DNA of 64,000 bases from JACRCT01 sp049841135. Its GTDB lineage: Bacteria > Myxococcota > Myxococcia > Myxococcales > UBA5297. The translations under genes were made by a program, and so were the position numbers. Under the pieces are notes generated by a model. The model saw nothing but the letters and a program-made list of their open reading frames with translations. It searched no databases and was not told where the DNA came from. Positions 36,698-43,384 of this stretch are shown here, in pieces; the first letter of the stretch is position 1; every line of letters begins with the position of its first letter. Location: assembly GCA_049841135.1 (NCBI GenBank), contig JASGHK010000005.1, forward strand, positions 62,001 through 126,000. Reading direction: 5' to 3'.

Positions 36698-37933
36698 ATG
36701 AAGACCTTCCAGAAGCGCGTCTTCCTGGCGGCCGGCGCCTACACGCTCAGCCTCGGCAGCGGCCGCAGCGAGTTCAACCCCAAGAAGCCCCGCCCCGGCC
36801 TGGAGCACTACATCCAGGAGGCCGGCAAGGCGGCGCTCGCGCAGGTGAAGTCGCCCGAGGCCATCGACGAGGGCGTCATCGGCAACTTCATGGCTGCCCG
36901 GTTCAACAAGCAGGGCAATTTGGCCTCGCTGATGGTGAGCGCGCACCCGGCGCTGGAGCTCAAGCCGATGGTCCGCGTCGAGGGCGCCTGCGGCTCGGGA
37001 GGCCTGTCGCTGGCGACCGGGGTCAAGAGCGTGCTGTCGGGGCTCGCCGACTCGGTGCTGGTGATGGGCGTCGAGGTGCAGAACACCGTCAAGGCGATCT
37101 ACGGCGCGGACATCCTCGCCGGCGCCGGCTGGTATGCGGGCGAGCGCAAGGCGGGCGCGGCCTACTTCTTCCCGTCGAAGTTCTCGGACCGCGCCGGCGC
37201 GTACTTCGCCAGGTACGGAAAGGAGAAGACGCGGCAGGCGATGGCGCAGTGGTACGCCAACGCCGTGGAGAACGCGCGGCTCAACCCGCTCTCGCAGGAG
37301 CACCAGAACACCGCCAAGGACCTCGTCGCGCTCGGCCTGACGCCGCCGGATCCCAGGAGCTTCACCGAGCACCTGAACAACTACGACTGCTCCAAGGTCT
37401 CCGACGGCGCGGCGGCGGCGATCGTCTGCTCCGAGGAAGGGCTCAAGAAGCTGGGCATCGAGCGCAAGGACGCGGTCGAGGTCGTCGGCCTGGGGCAGGC
37501 GGTCGCCGACCTGACCAAGACCCCGGCGGATCTGACCGCGTTGGCCACGAGCCGCAAGGCAGTGGGAGTTGCGCAGGAGATGGCAGGCGTCGGCAGCCGC
37601 GACATGGGCACCTTCGAGGTCCACGACTGCTTCACCATCACCGGCATCCTCTCCGTCGAGGCGCTGGGGCTGGCCGAGGCCGGCAAGGGACCGGAGCTCG
37701 TGCTGGCCGGCGAGACCAAGCTCACCGGCAAGCACCCGATCAACTCGAGCGGCGGCCTGGTCGGCTACGGGCACCCCACCGGAGCCTCCGGCGTGCGCAT
37801 GGCGGTCGATCTGTGGAAGCAGCTGACCGGGCGGGCCGAGAAGGCGCAGCTCGAGCTCCAGAAGGAGCACGGACAGCTCATCTCCATGGGCGGCAACGAC
37901 AAGACCGTGGTGTCCGTCGTCGTGCGCCGGTAG
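36698..37933 (+). CDS. Thiolase-family acyltransferase (SCP2-type)
   Basis: 411 residues. Cleaves 3-ketoacyl-CoA, last step of beta-oxidation. The nucleophilic Cys lies in VEGACGSGGLSL; the His motifs are FEVHDCFTI and GLVGYGHPTGASG. The C-terminal second Cys of classical thiolases (usually CxGGG) is replaced by SMGGNDKTVV, as in SCP2-type thiolases. GGAGAGCCTCG precedes the ATG. The short spacing places it last in the operon with the three preceding genes. Confidence 0.88.
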   Translation: MKTFQKRVFLAAGAYTLSLGSGRSEFNPKKPRPGLEHYIQEAGKAALAQVKSPEAIDEGVIGNFMAARFNKQGNLASLMVSAHPALELKPMVRVEGACGSGGLSLATGVKSVLSGLADSVLVMGVEVQNTVKAIYGADILAGAGWYAGERKAGAAYFFPSKFSDRAGAYFARYGKEKTRQAMAQWYANAVENARLNPLSQEHQNTAKDLVALGLTPPDPRSFTEHLNNYDCSKVSDGAAAAIVCSEEGLKKLGIERKDAVEVVGLGQAVADLTKTPADLTALATSRKAVGVAQEMAGVGSRDMGTFEVHDCFTITGILSVEALGLAEAGKGPELVLAGETKLTGKHPINSSGGLVGYGHPTGASGVRMAVDLWKQLTGRAEKAQLELQKEHGQLISMGGNDKTVVSVVVRR

Positions 37934-38171
37934 AGGGCCGGCGTGACGGCGGGCGGGACGCCCGCAACCACAGGGTCCTCCGCCTCCATCAAATGGAGAT
38001 GGGGCAGGACACCTGCGCCGAAGCTCGGTGAGAGGTCCGAGCGCAGGTCATGTCACAAAGTAGCTGCCTATCTTTAGCGAGGTCGGTGCGCCTTTCGTCG
38101 GGCTCCGGTAACAGCGCTCGGACCGTCGAAGCTCGCCCTTCCCTGTGAGAACAGCGCAGGATGCGAGCGTC

Positions 38172-39038
38172 ATGAAGAGCCTGCGCGAACGCGTCGGCTC
38201 CCTCTTCGGCAAGAGGGAGCCCTCGGTCGAAACCGAAGTCGAACCGCCCCCCAGCCCCTCGAGCACCCCACCGGACTGCCCGCCCGGGGTCGAGGCATCG
38301 CCGGAGTTGGAGGCGGCGAGGATCGCCCCGCTCGTCTCGGAGATCGTGGCGAGGCTGGGCAGCTCCCTGCGTCCCGGCCTTCGCCAGCGCGAGATCGAGC
38401 AGCAGGCAGTCGCGCTCCTTCGCGCCGCGAAGCTCGCCCCCAGGTTCCTCGGCTACCTGGGGTTCCCGGCCTCCCTCGCCATCTCCATCGACGACGAGGT
38501 GGTGCACGGAATCCCGTCGGACCGGCGCATCGAGGAGGGCCAACTGGTCAAGCTCCAGCTCGGTGCTCGGACCACGACCGGCTCGGCCGACCAGGCTTGG
38601 ACCTTCGCCGTCGGGCCGGTCTCGGAGGAGAAGCAGAGGTTGTGCGCCGCGGCGCGAACGGCGCTGGAGAAGGGCCTGCAGACCCTGCGGGCGGACGCCT
38701 TCACCGGGGACTTCGGCGCGGCGGTCGAGAAGATCCTCGCCAGCGCCGGCTGCTCCTCGGTGCATGACTTCCAGGGCTACGCCATCGGAGCCAAGCCCAT
38801 CCAGAAGCCCTACCTTCCCTGCTTCGGCCGCCCAGGAGAAGGCGACCGGCTCGAGGCGGGCACCCTCCTTCACGTGCACGTCATCGCTGCCGCCGGCTCT
38901 CACCTGGTCCGGACGAAGGACGACGGCTGGACGGCGATCACCGAAGACAACAGCCCCGCAGCGCTCTACACGGTCATGGTCCGCGTGACCGCGAACGGGT
39001 TCGATCTGTTGACGCCGCAGTTGACCGGGCGCGACTGA
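38172..39038 (+). CDS. Catalytically degenerate M24 / methionine-aminopeptidase homologue
   Basis: 288 residues: a Pro/Glu-rich N-terminal linker of about 45 residues, then a pita-bread M24 fold (SIDDEVVHGIPSDRRIEEG). By eye against MetAP the metal ligand His in VVHGIP and one Asp (GSADQAW) remain, but the first Asp is Gln (KLQLG for xIDVG), the GHGIG His is Tyr (QGYAIG), and the two Glu ligands are His/Val (LLHVHVI) and Leu (SPAALYTV). Four of six metal ligands are therefore lost, so peptidase activity is unlikely. It may be a binding or regulatory paralogue. ATG 38172 is chosen, though GTG 38145 is possible. It ends tail-to-tail with zero gap to the next gene. The preceding 38 kb gap holds no gene. 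Confidence 0.8.
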   Translation: MKSLRERVGSLFGKREPSVETEVEPPPSPSSTPPDCPPGVEASPELEAARIAPLVSEIVARLGSSLRPGLRQREIEQQAVALLRAAKLAPRFLGYLGFPASLAISIDDEVVHGIPSDRRIEEGQLVKLQLGARTTTGSADQAWTFAVGPVSEEKQRLCAAARTALEKGLQTLRADAFTGDFGAAVEKILASAGCSSVHDFQGYAIGAKPIQKPYLPCFGRPGEGDRLEAGTLLHVHVIAAAGSHLVRTKDDGWTAITEDNSPAALYTVMVRVTANGFDLLTPQLTGRD

Positions 39039-39551
39039 CTACTTGCCGCCGTTGAGCGTGCGCAGGACCTCGTTGGTGACGTCGAGCTGCGCCTGGGCGA
39101 AGACCACGCCCGACTCGCGCTTCTCGAAGACCATCGCCATCCCCTCGCGCGCGGCGATGGTGCCCACCACCGTCTCGATCTTCTTGAGGATCGGCTCCAT
39201 CTCCTTGCGCTCCTTCTCGGCGGACTCCGCGCGCAGCCGCTCCCACTTCTGGGCGAGCGTCACGATCTTCTGCTGGAGCTCCGCGCCCTTCTTCTGCTGC
39301 GTGTCGGGAGACAGGACGCCCGCCTGCTTCTCGAGCTGCTCCTTCTCCTTGCGCAGCGCGTCCTGCTCCTGGTCCGCCTCCTTCTGCCTGCCGTCGAGCC
39401 AGGCCTGCAGGCGTGCCTTGGCAGCCTTGCCGTCGTTGGATTCGAGCAGGATGCGCTGGTAATCCACGTAGCCCAGCTTGAGCTCGGCGGCCGAAGCCGA
39501 CAGTGGAAACAGGATCAACATCGCGAGCAGCAGGCTTCGAGTCGCGCGCAT
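39039..39551 (-). CDS. OmpH/Skp-family periplasmic chaperone
   Basis: About 170 residues with a signal peptide (MRATRSLLLAMLILFPLSAS). The mature part begins LKLGYVDYQRILLESNDGK, the Skp/OmpH N-terminal strand, followed by a long helical coiled coil rich in Lys/Glu/Gln (KEADQEQDALRKEKEQLEKQ) and a closing AREGMAMVFEKRESGVVFA segment. Its role is holding outer-membrane proteins in transit. Starts at 39581, 39563 and 39551 are possible; 39551 opens directly on the signal peptide and has AAAGG 10 bases upstream. No BamA or lpx gene is adjacent, unlike in many bacteria. Confidence 0.9.
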   Translation of the reverse strand: MRATRSLLLAMLILFPLSASAAELKLGYVDYQRILLESNDGKAAKARLQAWLDGRQKEADQEQDALRKEKEQLEKQAGVLSPDTQQKKGAELQQKIVTLAQKWERLRAESAEKERKEMEPILKKIETVVGTIAAREGMAMVFEKRESGVVFAQAQLDVTNEVLRTLNGGK

Positions 39552-39837
39552 CGTCGTCACCATCCTTTGGAATCCAGCCATCGCTCGGTGCGCCGAGCGA
39601 CTTGCGTGTGGCCCGGCACGTTAGCTTCATCCCAGAAATCCGGAGACCTTTTCCGTTCATCCCCAGAGCCCTTGCCCCTACGCGCAGAGCGCCCATCCAT
39701 TTCGTCCCTGGCGTCGCAGCCCTTGTCCGCGCCGACCCGCCGGGTGGATGCTCGGCCGAACTTCTGACACGCGACTTCGGTTCGGCGCTGCGCTTCCCTC
39801 CGAACCGAAGTCTTCCTCGCAGCGAAAGGGGTCGCCG

Positions 39838-40659
39838 ATGAACCCGAAGATGATGTGGGCCTTGGCCGCGCTCTCCGTCGTGGGCCTCGCGGGCTGCCTC
39901 GAGCAGACGACGGTGCTCAACGTGAACAAGTCCGGCGCCGGCACCGTGGTCATCACCAGCTACATGAGCAAGACCGCGGTGGACATGATGGCGCAGCTGG
40001 ACCGCAAGAAGGAGAGCGCCAAGAAGAACCCGCTCCTGCAGGAGCCCGCCCGCTACAAGGCCAGCGCCGACGCCATGGGCACCAAGTTCGTCGGGGTCAA
40101 GGAGCTCAGCCGACCCGACGGGAGCATCGGCGTCGAGGAGACCTACTCCTTCACTGACGTGACCCGGGTGAAGCTCAACTCCGAGGCCAAGATGAACGCG
40201 CCCGGGACCGAGGGCCGCGCCGAGAAGAAGTCCGAGCCCATCACCTTCGCCTTCGCCAAGGGGCCCACCGCCAAGCTCACCATCAAGCAGCCCGAGAAGA
40301 AGGTCGCGGCAGCCCCGGAGAAGGCCGACAAGCCCACGGAAGCCGCCACCGCCCAGCAGGAGGCGGCCTTCGCGCAGATGAAGCAGATCTTCGAGGGCTT
40401 CCGCCTGCGCGTGCTGGTGAAGGTGGACGGCGAGATCGCCAAGACCAACGCCACCTACGTCGGCACCGACGAGGCCAAGAAGCCTGCCGTCACGCTGCTC
40501 GACCTCAACGTCGGCGAGCTGCTCAAGGACGACGCCCAGCTCAAGAAGCTCTCCGCGATGGGCAAGATCGACGACGTCGCCACCGCGCGCGAGAAGCTCA
40601 AGGACTTCCCGGGCATCAAGGCCGAGCTCTCCCAGCAGGTGGACGTCGAGTTCAAGTAG
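39838..40659 (+). CDS. Lipoprotein of unknown function
   Basis: 273 residues from the ATG at 39838 (AAGGGG upstream). The signal peptide ends SVVGLAGCLEQ (lipobox LAGC). The mature part starts TTVLNVNKSGAGTVVITSYMS, reminiscent of other periplasmic lipoproteins that begin with a TxxLNxDGSG strand, and later has a charged Ala/Lys/Glu region (PEKKVAAAPEKADKPTEA). No known domain can be named. Divergent from the chaperone gene with a 286-bp gap. Repeat B begins exactly at its stop codon. Confidence 0.72.
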   Translation: MNPKMMWALAALSVVGLAGCLEQTTVLNVNKSGAGTVVITSYMSKTAVDMMAQLDRKKESAKKNPLLQEPARYKASADAMGTKFVGVKELSRPDGSIGVEETYSFTDVTRVKLNSEAKMNAPGTEGRAEKKSEPITFAFAKGPTAKLTIKQPEKKVAAAPEKADKPTEAATAQQEAAFAQMKQIFEGFRLRVLVKVDGEIAKTNATYVGTDEAKKPAVTLLDLNVGELLKDDAQLKKLSAMGKIDDVATAREKLKDFPGIKAELSQQVDVEFK

Positions 40660-40710
40660 GAGCTGCCGGCCTCCGCGCCGGGTCGGACGGGCGGGCGAGA
40701 GGTCCGTCCG
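40659..40710. repeat. Repeat family B, reverse copy, with a hairpin
   Basis: GGAGCTGCCGGCCTCCGCGC then CGGG (40659-40682) is the exact reverse complement of the core at 33096-33119. CGGACGG / CCGTCCG (40684-40690 with 40704-40710) forms an adjacent hairpin. The copy begins at the lipoprotein stop codon and lies between convergent genes, so it may also work as a bidirectional terminator. Confidence 0.7.
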
Positions 40711-40737
40711 CCCCGTGCGACGAGCTCCAGGAGGCCA

Positions 40738-41055
40738 TCACCGGAAGGCTCCCAGGAAGATGCGGATGCCGAGCGCCGCGGCCGGCGACAGCCAGGTGAA
40801 CCGGACGCCGAATCCGTCCGCGCACGCGTGCCGGACCTCGCCCTCCACCTCGACCGGCCCGAGCGACGGGATGCACAGCACCATCTGCACGAACGGCGTT
40901 CGGGGCCTGGGCGCCCCGCGGAAGAACGCACCGCCCAGCGAGATGTTCTCGCAGACGCCAGCCACCATCTCGCCACCGCTCTCGACGACGGCCGGTGCGA
41001 AGCAGGGGATTCGCGTGTGCTGCCGCTCCGCGGAGAACTTTGGTGCCGCGCCCAT
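40738..41055 (-). CDS. PilZ-domain protein
   Basis: 105 residues. The c-di-GMP-binding signature is complete: RQHTR (RxxxR) near the N terminus and ENISLGGAFF (D/NxSxxG) about 20 residues later, then a beta-barrel-like C-terminal half (FVQMVLCIPSLGPVEVEGEV). It is a stand-alone PilZ domain with no other domain, typical of c-di-GMP effectors for motility or polysaccharide. The ATG at 41055 lies in a longer open frame that lacks protein-like composition. Confidence 0.88.
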   Translation of the reverse strand: MGAAPKFSAERQHTRIPCFAPAVVESGGEMVAGVCENISLGGAFFRGAPRPRTPFVQMVLCIPSLGPVEVEGEVRHACADGFGVRFTWLSPAAALGIRIFLGAFR

Positions 41056-41284
41056 GAAACGCTCCCAGGTGGTGCCGGCTCTCTGAGACTGGGACCTGCA
41101 CGGCGCCAGGAGCGTTAGCGGGGCAGCCGAGACCGCGCCTTGCGCACCCGTCACCGGCCGCGCTCCCTTGATTGCGGCCGCCCAGCCCCCGTTTGGCCGG
41201 CTGCACCCCGAGCGACGCAGCCTCAACGTCCTTCCGATGCCGGCCCGACTCGGCAAGCGGTGAGTCGGGCGGCAGGGAGGGGCC

Positions 41285-42010
41285 ATGCGTCGTTGGACCG
41301 TCGCGTTCGCCGCGGCTGCGCTGTTCTGCTCGGGCTCGTCCGCATTCGCGCAGGAAGCCATCGACGAGGGCCCAGACGAGTGGGCCCATCCCCCGGTACC
41401 GGCCACCGCCGACGTCACCACCGACGACCTACTGAACGACGACGCCATCCCCCCCACCGCGGAGGAGGAGCTGCGCAGCCCGTCCAAGCACCCCGTCGAG
41501 ATCGCCGGTGACCTCCGCCTGGAGGGCCTGCACTTCCGCGGCGGTGACGCCCTTGGGGTGCGCATCCTCGTCGAGGGCGAGCACTTCGGCTTCGACGGCG
41601 GCTTCAGCGGGGTGTTCGTCCAGGTCCCGACCGGCGGCGCCCTCGTCGCCAACGGCATCCTCGACCTCCAGCTCACCTTCGCGCCCCTGTCCGGGTCGCT
41701 CGGGCGGATTCGCCTGGAGGCGGGGATCGGCGCGGTGTTCACGCCCTGGGTCAGGGCCGTCGGCCCCGACTTCGGCGCCTCCGGCGAGCTGAGCCTTTTG
41801 GGCCCCATCGGAGTGGCAGGCGCGGTCCGTACCGTCGTCTGGCCTTACCGCTCGCTCGACTGGAACGCCGCGGTTCAGCTCTCGTTCGGCGAGCTCCAGC
41901 TGCGCATGGGTATCCGCCAGCTATGGGTCGAGCTCGAGGGCCTCGCCGGCGGCCAACGGCAGTCCTTCACTGGGCCCTGGGTGGGGGTCGGCCTGCGCCT
42001 GCCCCAGTGA
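41285..42010 (+). CDS. Secreted protein, possible outer-membrane beta-barrel
   Basis: 241 residues from the ATG at 41285 after GGGAGGGG. The signal peptide ends SSAFAQE. The mature part has an acidic Pro/Thr-rich N terminus and then alternating hydrophobic stretches (GVRILVEGEHFGFDGGFSGVF, GRIRLEAGIGAVFTPWVR, GVAGAVRTVVWPYRSLDWN) of the kind seen in small outer-membrane barrels. It ends GVGLRLPQ. No family assigned. Confidence 0.65.
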   Translation: MRRWTVAFAAAALFCSGSSAFAQEAIDEGPDEWAHPPVPATADVTTDDLLNDDAIPPTAEEELRSPSKHPVEIAGDLRLEGLHFRGGDALGVRILVEGEHFGFDGGFSGVFVQVPTGGALVANGILDLQLTFAPLSGSLGRIRLEAGIGAVFTPWVRAVGPDFGASGELSLLGPIGVAGAVRTVVWPYRSLDWNAAVQLSFGELQLRMGIRQLWVELEGLAGGQRQSFTGPWVGVGLRLPQ

Positions 42011-42055
42011 CCCCGGCGACGCTCCCAGGCCCGAGGGTCTGGGAGCGGCCTGCCC

Positions 42056-42614
42056 CTACCAGGTCAGCTCGTAGGTACAGGCCGGAGCGCCCTTGAGCAC
42101 GCAGGCCATGTGCTCGCCCCTGCGCGTCTGGATTCCACAGACCTTGAGGCAGCCGAGCAGTCCGCCGCGGATCTCGTGGCAGTGGATCTCCTCGCGCGGC
42201 TCGTGGCCCGAGATGTGGACCAGCACCCGCTGAGGCCCCAGCTGCTCGACGCGGACCTCGCCCCGGTCGTAGAAGCGCGACCGAGAGCTGTCCCGACTTC
42301 TTGATGAGGGTGGCCGGGTCCAGCAGCCGGAAGAGGATCCGGTAGATCTTGTTGATGGACTCGTCGACGTCGTACTCGCCGAGCTCGGCGCAGGCCTTGA
42401 TGTCGCCGTCGAAGAGCCGCTTCACCAGCGCGTGCTCGATCTCGATGACGGGCCCGAGCTCGTACCAGTCGAAGCCGGCCGGGCTGGTGAGCATCTTCGC
42501 GGCGGTCGGCGAGAGCGTCGCCGCCACCTCGTCGAGCCCCTTCTCGCCGAGCCGCTCGAGCACGAACTCGCGGAAGTGGGCCAGGGCCACGCCCTTGACG
42601 CGTGTGTCGCTCAT
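42056..42614 (-). CDS. DUF2378-type protein, frame-interrupted near 42283
   Basis: About 186 residues, start ATG at 42614. The N-terminal half (VKGVALAHFREFVLERLGEKG, TAAKMLTSPAGFDWYELGPV, IEIEHALVKRLFDGD) matches the pattern of the DUF2378/TIGR02265 family that is expanded in Myxococcales; I assign it by pattern only. After the break the next frame reads SRFYDRGEVRVEQLGPQ and ends LKGAPACTYELTW. The frame changes at CAGCTCTCGGTCGCG (about 42283): one base extra or two missing. It starts 5 bp after the stop of the upstream zinc-ribbon gene, so they form an operon. Function unknown. Confidence 0.7.
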
Positions 42615-42619
42615 GGGGG

Positions 42620-43015
42620 TCAGTCCTCGGGACCTGCGCCGAAGAAGTTCACGGGCTCGACCTCGGCGTCCTTGCCGTAGCGCTTCACCTTCTTCTCGGT
42701 GACGAAGTAGGTCGAGTGCTGGCCGTACACCCGCGAGAAGGCCACCCGGCCGTCCTTCTCGCCCTTGCGGAAGGCCACCTCGGCGAACTTCGGGTCGCGG
42801 CTCGAGGTCAGGTCGTGGCCGCACAGCGGGCAGGAGAAGTCCACGATGTCCCTGGCCTTGACCGCGAAGTCCGCGGGGATGACCGCGTCGTAGTTGCCGG
42901 GCTTGGGGCTCAAGAGGATGAGCCCCCGCGACGCCTTGTGCTGGCCGCGCAGGACGATGCGGTTGCCAGGGTTGAGCTGGCCGTCGCAGTGAGGACAGCG
43001 GTAGATGCGAGCCAT
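42620..43015 (-). CDS. Small zinc-ribbon-like protein
   Basis: 131 residues. Two Cys pairs (YRCPHCDGQLN at the start and FSCPLCGHDLTS near residue 60) indicate a treble-clef or rubredoxin-like zinc site. A basic/Val-rich C-terminal half follows (VAFSRVYGQHSTYFVTEKKV). It is tightly coupled to the DUF2378-type gene (5-bp gap). The name and exact role are unknown. Confidence 0.7.
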   Translation of the reverse strand: MARIYRCPHCDGQLNPGNRIVLRGQHKASRGLILLSPKPGNYDAVIPADFAVKARDIVDFSCPLCGHDLTSSRDPKFAEVAFRKGEKDGRVAFSRVYGQHSTYFVTEKKVKRYGKDAEVEPVNFFGAGPED

Positions 43016-43040
43016 GAACGCCCCCGTTTCTCGCGGAATC

Positions 43041-43181
43041 CTAATCCCACCGAGCCTGCGCGCGATACCCGGGCCTTCCGGGGGCCTTGGCCGGCCCGAG
43101 ATCCTTCGCGAGAGCGCCGTGCGTCTCGGCGCGGACCTCGGCGTGGAAGGCCTCGTACTCGCGGCGCTCCGCCTCCTGCAT
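43041..43181 (-). CDS. Short ORF with protein-like composition, possibly truncated
   Basis: 46 residues from an ATG at 43181 to TAG (CTA, 43041-43043): a Glu/Arg/Ala-rich helix (EAERREYEAFHAEVRAETHG) followed by a Gly/Pro/Arg tail ending YRAQARWD. The same frame stays open upstream (RPQLNFALDR) into repeat C copy 1, which suggests that an older gene was cut by the repeat. No recognised family. Confidence 0.35.
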   Translation of the reverse strand: MQEAERREYEAFHAEVRAETHGALAKDLGPAKAPGRPGYRAQARWD

Positions 43182-43201
43182 CCGGTCGAGCGCGAAGTTG
43201 A

Positions 43202-43257
43202 GCTGGGGCCGGCGACTGAAGTCGCGCCTGAAAGGGCGAAGCCCGCCTGCGCGGGCT
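43202..43257. repeat. Dispersed repeat family C, copy 1 (reverse orientation)
   Basis: Read on the minus strand this is GCGGGCTTCGCCCTTTCAGG then CGCGACTTCAGTCGCCGG, matching copies at 43327 and 47696 at most positions. It contains the hairpin AGCCCGC-CTGC-GCGGGCT (43240-43257). Confidence 0.65.
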
Positions 43258-43326
43258 GGGTTGTGATCGCGCTCGGGACACTTGTGCCTGGGCGTCCCAG
43301 CCGGCGCCTTCCGATCTGCCTACCAC

Positions 43327-43384
43327 CTCAGCCTGCGAAGGCAGGCTTGGCAACGAGAGGCGCGGCTTCAGCCGCCGGCACCTC
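43327..43384. repeat. Dispersed repeat family C, copy 2, encoding the chemoreceptor tail
   Basis: CTCAGCCTGCGAAGGCAGGC, then TTGGCAACGAGAGGCGCGG and CTTCAGCCGCCGGCA, about 50 of 58 bases identical to copy 3 at 47696. On the minus strand it encodes the last residues and stop of the chemoreceptor (PAAEAAPLVAKPAFAG, TGA). Confidence 0.8.
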
